Origin: Canna indica
Taxonomy: Eukaryota; Streptophyta; Magnoliopsida; Zingiberales; Cannaceae
Assembly: GCA_034359265.1 (NCBI GenBank)
Contig: CP136890.1
Coordinates: 84,283,501 to 84,347,500 of the forward strand
DNA length: 64,000 nt
Direction: 5' to 3'
Position 1 is the first letter of the stretch, and every line of letters starts with the position of its first letter. A model generated the notes under the pieces. The model saw only the letters and a program-made list of their open reading frames with translations, was not told where the DNA came from and searched no databases. Both the position numbers and the translations under genes were made by a program. Positions 54,989-63,909 of the stretch are shown here, in pieces.

Positions 54989-55061
54989 GGGGATGTAGCT
55001 CGAATGGTAGAGCACTCGCTTAGCATGCAAGAGGTACGGGGATCGATACTCCGCATCTCCA
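54989..55061 (+). tRNA. tRNA-Ala (AGC), class E2
   Basis: F-like upstream spacer; an E2-like hybrid outside the centre. 3' stem GCAAG; T stem CTCCG. Confidence 0.5.
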
Positions 55062-55222
55062 ATTTCATTTTGTTATATGATAATATTTATTTTTCACGGA
55101 TCAAAATGTCAATTCAGACAAGTGATAAATTTATAATCTTTTAGCAAAAGACAATTCACATGGAATTTTACACTAGTTTTAATCTTTGTTACTTAAAATG
55201 ATTTGCATTATATCTTTTCCTA

Positions 55223-55295
55223 GGGTATGTAGCTCAGATGGTAGAGCGCTCGCTTTGCATGCGAGAGGTATGAGGATCGATACCCCGCATCTCCA
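55223..55295 (+). tRNA. tRNA-Ala (TGC), class F
   Basis: Base 4 T; T stem TGAGG. Confidence 0.5.
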
Positions 55296-55488
55296 AGAAT
55301 ACTTTGTTATCTCGTAATAATCAGTTTTGACGAGTCAAAATGTACATTCTCTTTCTTTATCATTATTCATATAAAACTATCAACATGTGATAAATTTGTT
55401 TTATTTTTGCCAAAGAACATTCACATGAAAATTTACCTGAGTTTTTCTTATGTGTTATTTGAGAAGCTTAGCCATTTCTTTTTTCTGT

Positions 55489-55561
55489 GGGGATGTAGCT
55501 CAAATGGTAGAGCGCTTGCTTAGCATGCGAGAGGTATGGGGATCGATACCTCGTATCTCCA
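55489..55561 (+). tRNA. tRNA-Ala (AGC), class A
   Basis: Stem CTTGC; acceptor TATCTCC. Confidence 0.5.
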
Positions 55562-55719
55562 AGTTCATTTTGCTATCTCAAAATATTTACTTTTCACGGA
55601 TCAAAATGTCCATTCAAACAAGTTATAAATTTATACTCTTTTAGCAAAGTACATTTCACATGGAATTTTACACGAGTTTTTATCTTTGTTACTTGCGGTT
55701 TATAGTACATGTTCTCTTT

Positions 55720-55773
55720 GGGGATGTAGCTCAAATGGTAGAGTGTTCGCTTCGCATGCGAGAGGTACGGGGA
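55720..55773 (+). pseudogene. tRNA-Ala (CGC), class B, cut by retroelement
   Basis: Intact to the T stem, then foreign ATCCCTTCAAGCG. Confidence 0.8.
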
Positions 55774-56834
55774 ATCCCTTCAAGCGAGCATTGCTCAACG
55801 GCGCCGGTGCCCCTTCAAGCGAGCGTTGCTCAACATCACTCGTTTGCTCCACAATTGTAGGACTTTTATTGCCCAACAACAACGAGTTTGGGAATCACAA
55901 AGCCATTTCTCACAAGAACAGGAGATGATGAAACTCAATGATGTTACAAGTAGTCATTTCCTGGTGGCGGACTTGACACGGCGAACTCGACATGTTGCAG
56001 CCCCACTGCGGCATGTCGTTACTCAGGCGGTTTTCCCTTCGACCACTTGTGAAGAATTCACTTCAGCAATTGCAGCCTATGCAGAAAGGCAGTGCGGCCG
56101 AGGCAAGTTCGACGAGGACGTCGAAGCTTGAAGTGGGGGAGGATGTTAGGGACTTTTCGATTTGACCGAGCAACGACGAATCATGGTAAAATGTTCCCTA
56201 CATGTTTTCAAATATGTTCTCGCGTCCATATAATTTTGCCTTTTATTATAATTTGTACTTGTAAAATCCTTTGTGCGATCCTCCAGGGCCCATGGTACGA
56301 GTTGGATGCATTTCGATGTCATACGACGCTTGGTGCGTGAGTTACGACTAAGCGGAGTAGTTTTCCTAAAAATCGCAATCTCGCATGGCCACAATTTTAT
56401 CATGCTCCTCATGCTTTTGGGAACCTTGGGGGTGGCACTTGGGGGTTAGGGGCCTCATGTATAATGTAGGAGAGTATTGGCAAACAAAGTGGTTGCCTTG
56501 GGTGGAGATGAATGAGCGGCCCATATGGGCGTGCGACCAGTCGATCTTCACCCAAGACAATTTGTGGAGCTCGTCCTATGCCCAATTATATATTTTATTG
56601 CGTCCATAGTCCTGCAATTATTGTTTTACTTTACGTCTTCAATACCATTCAGCCAACATGGTCTTTTGGGGGGGCGGATATGGAGCGCGAGGTTGGCACA
56701 TGACCAACGCATGCCCCGCGATGTTAAGTCGGGAAGCTCAATTCGGGACGGATTCAGAATCATAGGCTTATCCCTTGCACGGGATGCAAGGGTGCCGCAC
56801 GGGTTCTTCCACACAAAACAATTGGCCCGTGACA
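55774..56834 (+). mobile_element. truncated LTR retroelement remnant
   Basis: Array sequence breaks inside a class B tRNA at 55773 and resumes inside another tRNA at 56835. A purine tract (AAGTGGGGGAGGA, 56131-56143) is followed by TGTTAGGGAC and the block ends in ...CCCGTGACA, the layout of a polypurine tract followed by a 3' LTR (about 56144-56834, 691 bp). Upstream, 55826-56131 is open for 101 codons ending just before the purine tract, as the tail of a polyprotein would, but I do not recognise a domain. A 22-bp sequence beginning CCTTCAAGCGAGC is repeated near 55779 and 55811. The 5' LTR and most of the internal region are absent. Confidence 0.5.
56144..56834 (+). repeat. putative 3' LTR
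   Basis: Starts TG after a purine tract and ends CA exactly where tRNA sequence resumes. No second LTR copy is in the window, so the assignment rests on the ends alone. Several short frames cross it and are not taken as genes. Confidence 0.45.
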
Positions 56835-56879
56835 GTTCGCTTTGCATGCTAGCGATACGGGATCGATACCCCGCATGTC
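56835..56879 (+). pseudogene. tRNA-Ala (TGC) 3' part, cut twice
   Basis: Begins in the anticodon stem right after the LTR end. Its acceptor 3' strand is split by the hAT element; the last bases (CA) lie after the right target duplication at 60504. Confidence 0.8.
56872..56879. repeat. target-site duplication, left copy (CGCATGTC)
   Basis: 8 bp, identical to 60496-60503; 8 bp is the hAT-superfamily size. It is the tRNA acceptor 3' strand (CGCATCTC with one change). Confidence 0.9.
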
Positions 56880-56893
56880 CAGTGGCGTATGCA
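56880..56893 (+). repeat. hAT left terminal inverted repeat
   Basis: CAGTGGCGTATGCA; pairs with the right end with a single mismatch at base 4. Confidence 0.9.
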
Positions 56894-56900
56894 CATTTGT

Positions 56901-56927
56901 AAATGGGGGACATTTTGTCCCCCATTT
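56901..56927. repeat. subterminal 12-bp perfect hairpin in hAT
   Basis: AAATGGGGGACA, 3-nt loop TTT, then its exact complement. Subterminal palindromes often bind hAT transposase; that role here is inference. Confidence 0.75.
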
Positions 56928-57885
56928 TTCCTTTTAAAAAAAAAAAAATTAACATGATGGCCCCACATCCCATTTCTATTTGCTGGCCCCACACTCCCAC
57001 TGTCCCACACTCGTCCACACTCCACATAAATGTCGATCGCCATAGAAATTTCGCCAGGACGCCAGGGCGGAGGCGCGGAGCCGTCTCCGCCGATTGTCGT
57101 CACCCGGCGCCCGCCTGTTTCCAATCACTACCTTCTTCGGTTCTCCCCTTCTCCGATGAGTTTCTTTCTTCATCTTGACTTCTTCCTGTAAGTCTGTAAT
57201 CTATTCCTAATTTCTCCTTTCTCATTTTTCTTCTCCTTCCCCTCTATTTCTTCTTCTCCGTGATATGTGAGTTTCTCCTTCCTGTAACTTGTTCTCTTCT
57301 CCTTCTTCTCATTTTTTCCCTTCTTATTTTTCTTCCTCTAGAGGTTTGTGAAGAAAGATATCCAAAAGGTCTATACAAGCTTGCATGAGCAAGAAAAATT
57401 AAAGGTAAATTCATATTGCATATTGTTACTGTTTAAATTCATGTGGATTAATGTTTGATCCATGAAACAAACACTGTGAATTGAATATATAATTTGGGGA
57501 GAAGAATGTGTTTTCCAATGCCTTGATGCAGAGAATTTTACCTTGCCTTTGCATTTTCATTTTTGAACAATAAATTGACTTATCTAGACACTATTTGATT
57601 AGATTGTTCTTCTCTGTTAAGATTGGTCTGTGTATTTGATTAGATGGGAAAACATAATATTGATTAAGATAGGATTCTAATATTTGATTGTTATGTTAAG
57701 ATTGTTCTGTGTATTTTTTACTTAATATTTGATTAAGATGAGAAAACATAATATAGATAAGATTGTTCTGCGTATTTGAATATTTGATTAACATAATATA
57801 GTTTCTGACTTTCACTAGTTTTACTGTAGTTTGGAGCAAAAGTTCGCTTAGTGCCTCATTTTGAGACACTTGCTATATTGAAACC

Positions 57886-60322
57886 ATGCTTAAAAACATG
57901 TTTGAACGATATCATAAACGACAACGACAAGAGTCTTTTTCATCAACTACAACCTCTGATGAGCCTCCTCGTCCACTTCCAATTCCAAGTGAGTCTACTC
58001 CTCCATTAGCTAATGGGCCTACTCCTCCAAGTTTGCCTCATTTATCAAATACACCAAGTGTGTTTGACATTAATTCACTTCAATCTGATCCCGGGTTAAG
58101 GAGAAAGATCTCAGATTTTCATCCGAATATTCGGGATGAAGTAAGGAGGGCATATCTACAAAGAGGTCCTTGTCGGCCTCATATGGAGCAATATCCTCTC
58201 AGAAAAGTTGGAGGAGCATTACGATGATTTAATTCAGATTGGTATAAGATTATAGTTGGATGGAATATAGTATGGACGCAGATGCTGTGTTTTGCTTGTG
58301 GTGTTATTTATTCAAGAATGAAGCCGGAAATACTGCAAGTGGTGATTCATTTGTTAATGGAGGATTTTATAGTTGACACAAAATAGATAGATATGATAAA
58401 CATGTCGGTCTAGTCAAAAGTGCTCAAAATCAAGCTCGGATTAAGTGTGAGGATTTAATGAATGAAAAGTGTTCAATCCAAACCGCTTGTTACAAGCAAT
58501 ATGATCAAGCAAAACGTGAGTATAAAACTCGTTTAACCGCCTCAAATCCTCAATTGATGTATTGAGGTTTCTTCTTCATTAAGATTTGGCTTTTCGTGGT
58601 CATGATGAAAGTGAAACATCAGGCAATAAAGGGAATTTTCTTGAACTTTTGTCATGGTATGCCAAACAAAGTGATGATGTTGATAGTGTTGTTTTGAAGA
58701 ATGCTCTAGGAAATAATCAATTGATAGCTCCTATAATACAACAAGACATCATCAGTGCTTGTGCAAAGGAAACAACAAAAGCCATTATTGATGATCTAGG
58801 TGATGAATATTTTTCTATATTAGTTGATGAGTCAAGTGATATATCTCAGAAGGAGCAATTGGCTATATGTTTGTGTTTTGTTGATAGATGTGGAAGGGTA
58901 ATTGAGCGGTTCCTTGGACTTGTGCATGTCTCTGATACTACTGCTATGTCTCTTAAAACTTCGATCATTTCATTACCACTGGAGCATTCTTTGAGTCCAT
59001 CTAGAATTCAAGGCCAAGGCTATGATGGAGCTAGTAACATGAAAGGTGAAATCAATGGCCTTAAAACTTTGATCATGAAGGAAACTTCATCTGCTTATTA
59101 TGTTCATTGTTTTGCCCATCAACTTCAACTGACACTTGTAGTTATTTGTTCAAAGAATGATGATTGTGTTTGGCTTTTGAACAACTTACAAACTTGTTGA
59201 ATGTAATTGGAGTTTCTTGCAAGCGGAAGGAAATGCTTCGAGTAAAGCAAGCAGACAAGTTGCAAAAGCATTATGTGTTGGTGAAATTGAAAGTGGAAGT
59301 GGTTTAAATCAGGAAATTGGTTTGAGGAGGCTCGGTGATACTCGTTGGGGATCCCACTAACAGACATTTTTGAGCATCCATTCTATGTTTTCATCGATAT
59401 GTAGTGTGCTTCACACACTTGGAGAAATTTGCTTGCATTCAAGTGATAGGATAAAAGCTCAATCTATTGTATACAACTTAGAGTCATTTCACTTTATCTT
59501 TGTGGCTCGACTGCTGATGTCTATTTTTGGTCTCACACATGAACTAAATCTATCTTTATAATGTAAAGATCAAGATATAGTCAATGCTATATCACTTGTT
59601 ATATCAACTAAGAAGAGATTGCAGATAATGAGAGATGATGGATGGGAATCTCTTATGGATAAAGTGTGTGATTTTTGTGCTAAGAATCACATTGAAGTTC
59701 CTAATATGGATGATGCATGTGCTCCATGGGAGAGAACAAAGAGGGGAATTCAACAAGTCACAAATTTGCACCATTTTCGAGTTGAAGTGTTTCTAAAGGT
59801 GATTGATATACAACTTCAAGAGCTAAACAATCGTTTTGACGAGGCCAACTCAGAGTTACTTATGGTATGTCTTGCTTGAGTCCTAAAGAATCATTTGCTA
59901 ATTTTGACAAGGGAAAGTTGGTGAAACTTGCGAAATTTTATCCTAATGAGTTTTCACCTACTGATTTGTTGGCTCTTGAGTTTCAACTTGAAAGCTTTAT
60001 TTATGATATACAAAGTGATGAGAGACTTTCTGCACTCAATGAGCTTAATGAATTGTCTGTGAAGCTTGTTGAGATAAAAAAACACATAGTATTTTCTCAA
60101 GTTTATTTGCTTTTGAAGTTAGCTTTGACTCTTCCAGTGGCGATAACAAGTGTGGAAAGGGCTTTTTCAGCAATAAGTTTTGTGAAAAATAGAGTGCGCA
60201 ATAGTATGAGCGATCAACTCTTGAATGATTGTCTAGTAACTTTTATAGATGCTGAAATGTATTCAAAGGTTACTAATGATGCTATCATTAGTCATTTTCA
60301 AAATATGAGAAGCCGTAGATGA
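57886..60322 (+). pseudogene. hAT transposase (TTF-type/DUF4371/hAT dimerisation), broken
   Basis: Family role: cut-and-paste transposition of its own element. The N-terminal piece 57886-58227 has the family signature of a proline-rich leader followed by DPGLRRKISDFHPN and RRAYLQRGPC. Next comes the zinc-finger region (about 58225-58450), where an expected CLCCYLF motif reads CLWCYLF. The catalytic-core piece 58586-59200 has ILVDESSDIS, QGYDGASNM and YVHCFAHQLQL. Further pieces lie at 59200-59561 and 59619-59879. The C-terminal piece 59867-60322 ends with the hAT dimerisation motif LPVAITSVERAFSAISFVKN. At least four frameshifts (near 58258, 58545, 59195, 59870) and five in-frame stops break it, so no full protein can be made. 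I am sure of the family and of the inactivation. Confidence 0.92.
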
Positions 60323-60481
60323 CAACTGTGAGATGTAGTAGGTCGCTTCTCTTTTGGTTTCTTGATCTATGTATTTTGGTTGTCTCATGTTAAAGATATT
60401 TTTATACAATTATACCCAAATTATAACTGAACACCATATTTTAAATTTTAAATTTTTTTATGTCCTCCATTTTTTAAATCC

Positions 60482-60495
60482 TGCATACGCCCCTG
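60482..60495 (-). repeat. hAT right terminal inverted repeat
   Basis: TGCATACGCCCCTG, complement of the left end with one mismatch. Confidence 0.9.
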
Positions 60496-60503
60496 CGCAT
60501 GTC
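60496..60503. repeat. target-site duplication, right copy (CGCATGTC)
   Basis: Matches 56872-56879. Array spacer of class C (CAAATTCATTACG...) follows at once. Confidence 0.9.
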
Positions 60504-60672
60504 CAAATTCATTACGTTATCTCATAATATTCACTTTTCACGGATCAAAATGTCTGTTAACAATCGACAAGTAATAAATTTATACACTTTTAGCAAAAGA
60601 CAATTCACATGAAATTTTACACAAGTTTTTTTTCTTTCTAACTTAAAATGATCTGTAATATCTCCTCTCTTT

Positions 60673-60736
60673 GGGGATGTTGCTCAGATGGTAGAGCGCT
60701 CGCTTGAGGTACGGGGATCGATACGCCGCATCTCCA
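60673..60736 (+). pseudogene. anticodon-less tRNA-Ala-like, class D
   Basis: A box TTGCTCAGATGG; T stem CGCCG. Confidence 0.68.
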
Positions 60737-60931
60737 AGAAAATCTTGTTACCTCACAATTTAATCACTTTTGGCGAGTCAAAATATATATTCTCGTTCTT
60801 TATCATTATCGATATAAAATTATCAACAAGTAATAAATTTGTTTTATTTTTGCAAAAGAACATTCACATGAAAATTTACCCGAGTTTTTCTTGTGTGTTA
60901 TTAAAAAAGCTCTGCCATTTCTTTTCTCCCT

Positions 60932-60995
60932 AAGGATGTAGCTGAAATGGTAGAGCGCTCGCTTAGCATGCGAGAGGTACGGTAATCAATACCCG
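60932..60995 (+). pseudogene. tRNA-Ala (AGC), class E, 3' end lost
   Basis: Stops at T stem ACCCG and jumps to AATCAAAATG. Confidence 0.75.
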
Positions 60996-61119
60996 AATCA
61001 AAATGTCAATTCACACAAGTAATAAATTTATAATCTTTTAGCAAAAGACAATTCACATGGAATTTTACACGAGTTTTTATCTTTGTTACTTGAAATGATT
61101 TACAATATATCTCCTCCTA

Positions 61120-61192
61120 GGGAATGTAGCTCAAATGGTAGAGCGCTCGCTTTGCATGCGAGAGGTACGGGGATCGATACCCTGCATCTCCG
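61120..61192 (+). tRNA. tRNA-Ala (TGC), class F
   Basis: Base 4 A; discriminator G. Confidence 0.6.
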
Positions 61193-61341
61193 AGAACATA
61201 TTGTTATCTCACAATAATCACTTTTGACGAGTCAAAATGTACATTCTCGTTCATTATCATTACTTGGGATCATTCACATGAAAATTTTCCCGAGTTTTTC
61301 TCATGCGTTATTTTAGAAGCTCAACCATATCTCCTCTCTCT

Positions 61342-61414
61342 TGGGATGTAGCTCAAATGGTAGAGCGCTCGCTTAGCATGCGAGAGGTACGGGGATTGAT
61401 ACCCTGCATCTCCA
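61342..61414 (+). tRNA. tRNA-Ala (AGC), class A
   Basis: Base 1 T; T loop ATTGATA. Confidence 0.6.
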
Positions 61415-61575
61415 AGTTCATTTTGCTATCTCATAATATTTACTTTTCACAGATCAAAATGTCTATTCAGACAAGTTATAAATTTATACTCTTTTAGCAA
61501 AATACAATTCACATGGAATTTTACACGAGTTTTTATCTTTGTTACTTGTAACAGTTTACAATATCTTTTATCTTT

Positions 61576-61648
61576 GGGGATGTAGCTCAAATGGTAGAGC
61601 GCTCGCTTCGCATGCGAGAGGTATGGGAATCGATACCCCGCATCTCTA
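61576..61648 (+). tRNA. tRNA-Ala (CGC), class B
   Basis: D arm GCTC; T stem TGGGA. Confidence 0.55.
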
Positions 61649-61814
61649 AATTCATAATGTTATCTCATAATATTCACTTTTGCCTGATCAAATTGTCCGC
61701 TAATTATCGACAAGTAATAAATTTATACTCTTTTAGCAAAGGACAATTCATATGGAACTTTACACGAGTTTTTTCCTTTGTTACTTGTGACAATTTAAAA
61801 TATCTCTTCTCTTT

Positions 61815-61887
61815 GGGGATGTAGTTCAGATGGAAGTGCCCTCGCTTCGAATGCGAGAGATAAGGGAATCGATACCCTGCATCTCCA
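61815..61887 (+). tRNA. tRNA-Ala body with CGA (Ser) anticodon, class C
   Basis: Loop TTCGAAT, stem CTCGC/GCGAG intact; D stem damaged (AAGTGCC). Confidence 0.45.
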
Positions 61888-62053
61888 AATTCATTACATT
61901 ATCTCATAATATTCATTTTTCACGAATCAAAATGTCCATTAACTATCGACAAGTGTAAATTTATACTATTTTAGCAAAAGACAATTCACATGAAATTTTA
62001 CACGATTTTTTTTTCTTTGTTACTTAAAATGATCTGTAATACCTCCTCTCTTT

Positions 62054-62117
62054 GGGGATGTAGCTCAGAAGGTTGAGTGCTCGCTTGATGTACGGGGATC
62101 GATACCCCGCATCTCCA
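62054..62117 (+). pseudogene. anticodon-less tRNA-Ala-like, class D
   Basis: CTTGATGTA variant. Confidence 0.68.
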
Positions 62118-62312
62118 AGGACATCTTGTTATCTCATAATTTAATTACTTTTGGCGAGTCAAAATGTATATTCTCGTTCTTTATCATTATCCATATAAAA
62201 TTATCGACAAGTAATAAATTTGTTTTATTTTTGCAAAAGAACATTCACATGAAAATTTACCCGAGTTTTTCTCGTGTGTTATTAAAAAAGCTCTACCATT
62301 TCTTATTTCCCT

Positions 62313-62385
62313 GAGGATGTAGCTCAAGTGGTAGATCGCTCACTTAGCATGCAAGAGGTATGGGGATTGATACCTCGCATCTCCA
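62313..62385 (+). tRNA. tRNA-Ala (AGC), class E
   Basis: GAGG start; GATC D stem; CTCAC/GCAAG. Confidence 0.4.
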
Positions 62386-62532
62386 AGTTCATTTTTTTAT
62401 CTCATGATATTTACTTTTCACGGATCAAAATGTCAATTCAAACAATTTATAAATTTATACTCTTTTCACATGGAATTTCACACGAGTTTTTATCTTTGTT
62501 ACTTGAAATGATTTGAAATATTTATTCTCCTA

Positions 62533-62605
62533 GGGGATGTAGCTCAGATGGTAGAGCGCTCGCTTTACATGTGAGAGGTACGGGGATTGATACCCCGCAT
62601 CTCCA
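62533..62605 (+). tRNA. tRNA-Ala body with TAC (Val) anticodon, class F
   Basis: 73 nt with acceptor, D, anticodon (CTCGC/GTGAG, one G:U) and T stems all paired, and G3:U70. Loop TTTACAT reads valine codons while the body should be charged with alanine. Confidence 0.65.
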
Positions 62606-62787
62606 AGAATATTTTGTTATCTCACAATAATCACTTTTGACGAGTGATAAATTTGTTTGTGACTTTCTATCTTTGTTATAAAAATATGGTAAATTTGTTT
62701 AATTTTTGCCAAAGAACGTTCACATGAAAATTTACCCGAGTTTTTCTCGTGTGTTATTTGAGAAGCTCAGCCATAACTCCTCTCTCT

Positions 62788-62860
62788 GGGGATGTAGCTC
62801 AAATGGTAGAGCGTTCGATTAGTATGTGAGAGATATGGGGATCGATACCCTGCATCTCCA
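62788..62860 (+). tRNA. tRNA-Ala body with AGT (Thr) anticodon, class A
   Basis: Loop TTAGTAT; acceptor intact; anticodon stem closing A:G mismatch. Confidence 0.45.
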
Positions 62861-63021
62861 AGTTCATTTTGCTATCTCATAATATTTACTTTTCACGGAT
62901 CAAAATTTTTATTCAAACAAGTTATAAATTTATACTCTTTTAGAAAAATATAATTCACATGGAATTTTACACGAGTTTCTATTTTTGTTACTTGTAATAG
63001 TTTACAATATCTGTTCTCTTT

Positions 63022-63093
63022 GGTGATGTAGTGAGATGGTAGAGCACTCGCTTCGCATGAGAGAGGTATGGGGATCAATACCCCGCATCTCTA
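63022..63093 (+). tRNA. tRNA-Ala (CGC), class B
   Basis: 72 nt; GGTG start and D arm one base short. Confidence 0.4.
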
Positions 63094-63257
63094 AACTCTT
63101 GAAGTTATCTCATAATATTCACTTTTGCACAATCAAATTGTCCTTTAATTATCGACAAGTAATAAATTTATACTCTTTTAGCAAAATAGAATTCACATGG
63201 ACTTTACACGAGTTTTTCCTTTGTTACTTGAGATAGTTTGCAATATCTCTTCTCTTT

Positions 63258-63330
63258 GGGGATGTAGTTCAGATGGTAGAGTGCTCGCTTCGCATGTGAG
63301 AGATATGAGGATCGATATCCCGCATCTCCA
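63258..63330 (+). tRNA. tRNA-Ala (CGC), class C
   Basis: GTGAG gives a G:U; T stem TGAGG. Confidence 0.55.
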
Positions 63331-63496
63331 AATTCATTATGTTATGTCATAATATTCACTTTTCACGGATCAAAATTTCCGTTATCTATCGATAGTAATA
63401 AATTTATACTCTTTTAGCAAAAGATAATTCACATGAAATTTTACACGAGTTTTTTTTCTTTATTACTTAAAATGATATGTAATATCTCCTCTCTTT

Positions 63497-63560
63497 GGGG
63501 ATGTAGCTCAGATGGTAGAACGCTCACTTGAGGTACGGGGATCGATACCCCGCATCTTCA
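63497..63560 (+). pseudogene. anticodon-less tRNA-Ala-like, class D
   Basis: Older GAGGTA form; CTCAC; acceptor CATCTTC. Confidence 0.7.
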
Positions 63561-63756
63561 AGAACATCTTGTTATCTCACAATTTAATCACTTTTGGCAA
63601 GTCAAAAATGTATATTTTCGTTCTTTATCATTATCCATATAAAACTATCGACAAGTAATAAATTTGTTTTATTTTTGCAAAAGAACATTCACATGAAAAT
63701 TTACCCGAGTTTTTCTCGTGTGTTATTAAAAAACCTGTGCCATTTCTTTTTTCTGT

Positions 63757-63829
63757 GGGGATGTAGCTCAAATGGTAGAGCGCTCGCTTAGCATGTGAGA
63801 GGTACGGGGATCGATACCCCACATCTCTA
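63757..63829 (+). tRNA. tRNA-Ala (AGC), class E
   Basis: GTGAG; T stem CCCCA; last full unit in the window. Confidence 0.6.
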
Positions 63830-63909
63830 AGTTCATTTTGTTATCTCATAATATTTACTTTTCGCGGATCACAATGTCAATTCAGACAAGTTATAAATTT
63901 ATAATCTTT

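Larger units (their letters stand above)
1..55773 (+). repeat. tandem tRNA-Ala array, main block
   Basis: Units of about 232-271 bp, each a 73-nt tRNA-Ala (or its 64-nt derivative) plus a 160-200 bp AT-rich spacer, always in the same orientation. All spacers align with each other: they share a TCAAAATGT-type motif, then TATAAATTTATACTCTTTTA, then an ATTCACATGRAA-TTTTACACGAG block. The whole 240-bp unit, not just the tRNA, is therefore the repeat. Class-specific differences define the order A-B-C-D-E-F. The block behaves like a satellite built from Pol III genes. Interrupted only at 3377-4019. Spacers hold no other gene that I can see. Confidence 0.95.
48254..55773 (+). repeat. decayed right flank of the array
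   Basis: Class order is still A-F, but units differ widely and several tRNAs are missing. D-class spacer runs directly into C-class spacer near 49447 (joined at CTCC), and C spacer runs into F spacer near 52514, so these two junctions hold no tRNA. Anticodon changes appear here and not in the centre. Confidence 0.85.
56880..60495 (+). mobile_element. hAT-superfamily DNA transposon, inactivated
   Basis: 3616 bp bounded by terminal inverted repeats CAGTGGCGTATGCA (56880-56893) and TGCATACGCCCCTG (60482-60495; one mismatch), with weaker similarity for about 20 bp further in. It is flanked by a perfect 8-bp duplication. Inside is a broken transposase of the plant TTF-type zinc finger / DUF4371 / hAT-dimerisation family. 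57000-57350 is a G+C-rich then CT-rich leader. 57405-57829 has GT...AG ends and may be an intron in the 5' leader. It sits inside the acceptor stem of a class C tRNA. Confidence 0.92.
60496..63909 (+). repeat. tRNA-Ala array, right continuation
   Basis: After the hAT element the order resumes with the C spacer, then D-E-F-A-B-C-D-E-F-A-B-C-D-E. The insertions therefore interrupted one array and did not end it. Confidence 0.9.

Noticed and set aside
862..55023. Many 60-130 codon open frames on both strands across the array
   Set aside because: They start in D loops or spacers, run through tRNA bodies, recur with the repeat period and change frame with small indels. They are by-products of the repeat.
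56385..57178. Several overlapping frames of 60-130 codons around the LTR/hAT junction
   Set aside because: They overlap on both strands and cross the element boundaries; no domain is visible.
57125..57345. CT-rich microsatellite as a separate feature
   Set aside because: It is irregular and fits the 5' leader of the hAT element; no clean repeat unit.
57886..60322. Intact hAT transposase split by introns
   Set aside because: The breaks are single-base frameshifts and point stops without GT...AG intervals; conserved blocks continue directly across them.
1..63909. CRISPR-like array (regular repeats with spacers)
   Set aside because: The repeats fold as tRNA-Ala with A and B boxes, the spacers are homologous to each other, and the flanking elements are plant transposons.
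1..63909. tRNA-derived SINE family
   Set aside because: Units are strictly head to tail with no poly-A or LINE-like tail and no target duplications, and class order is periodic. This is unequal exchange, not retroposition.
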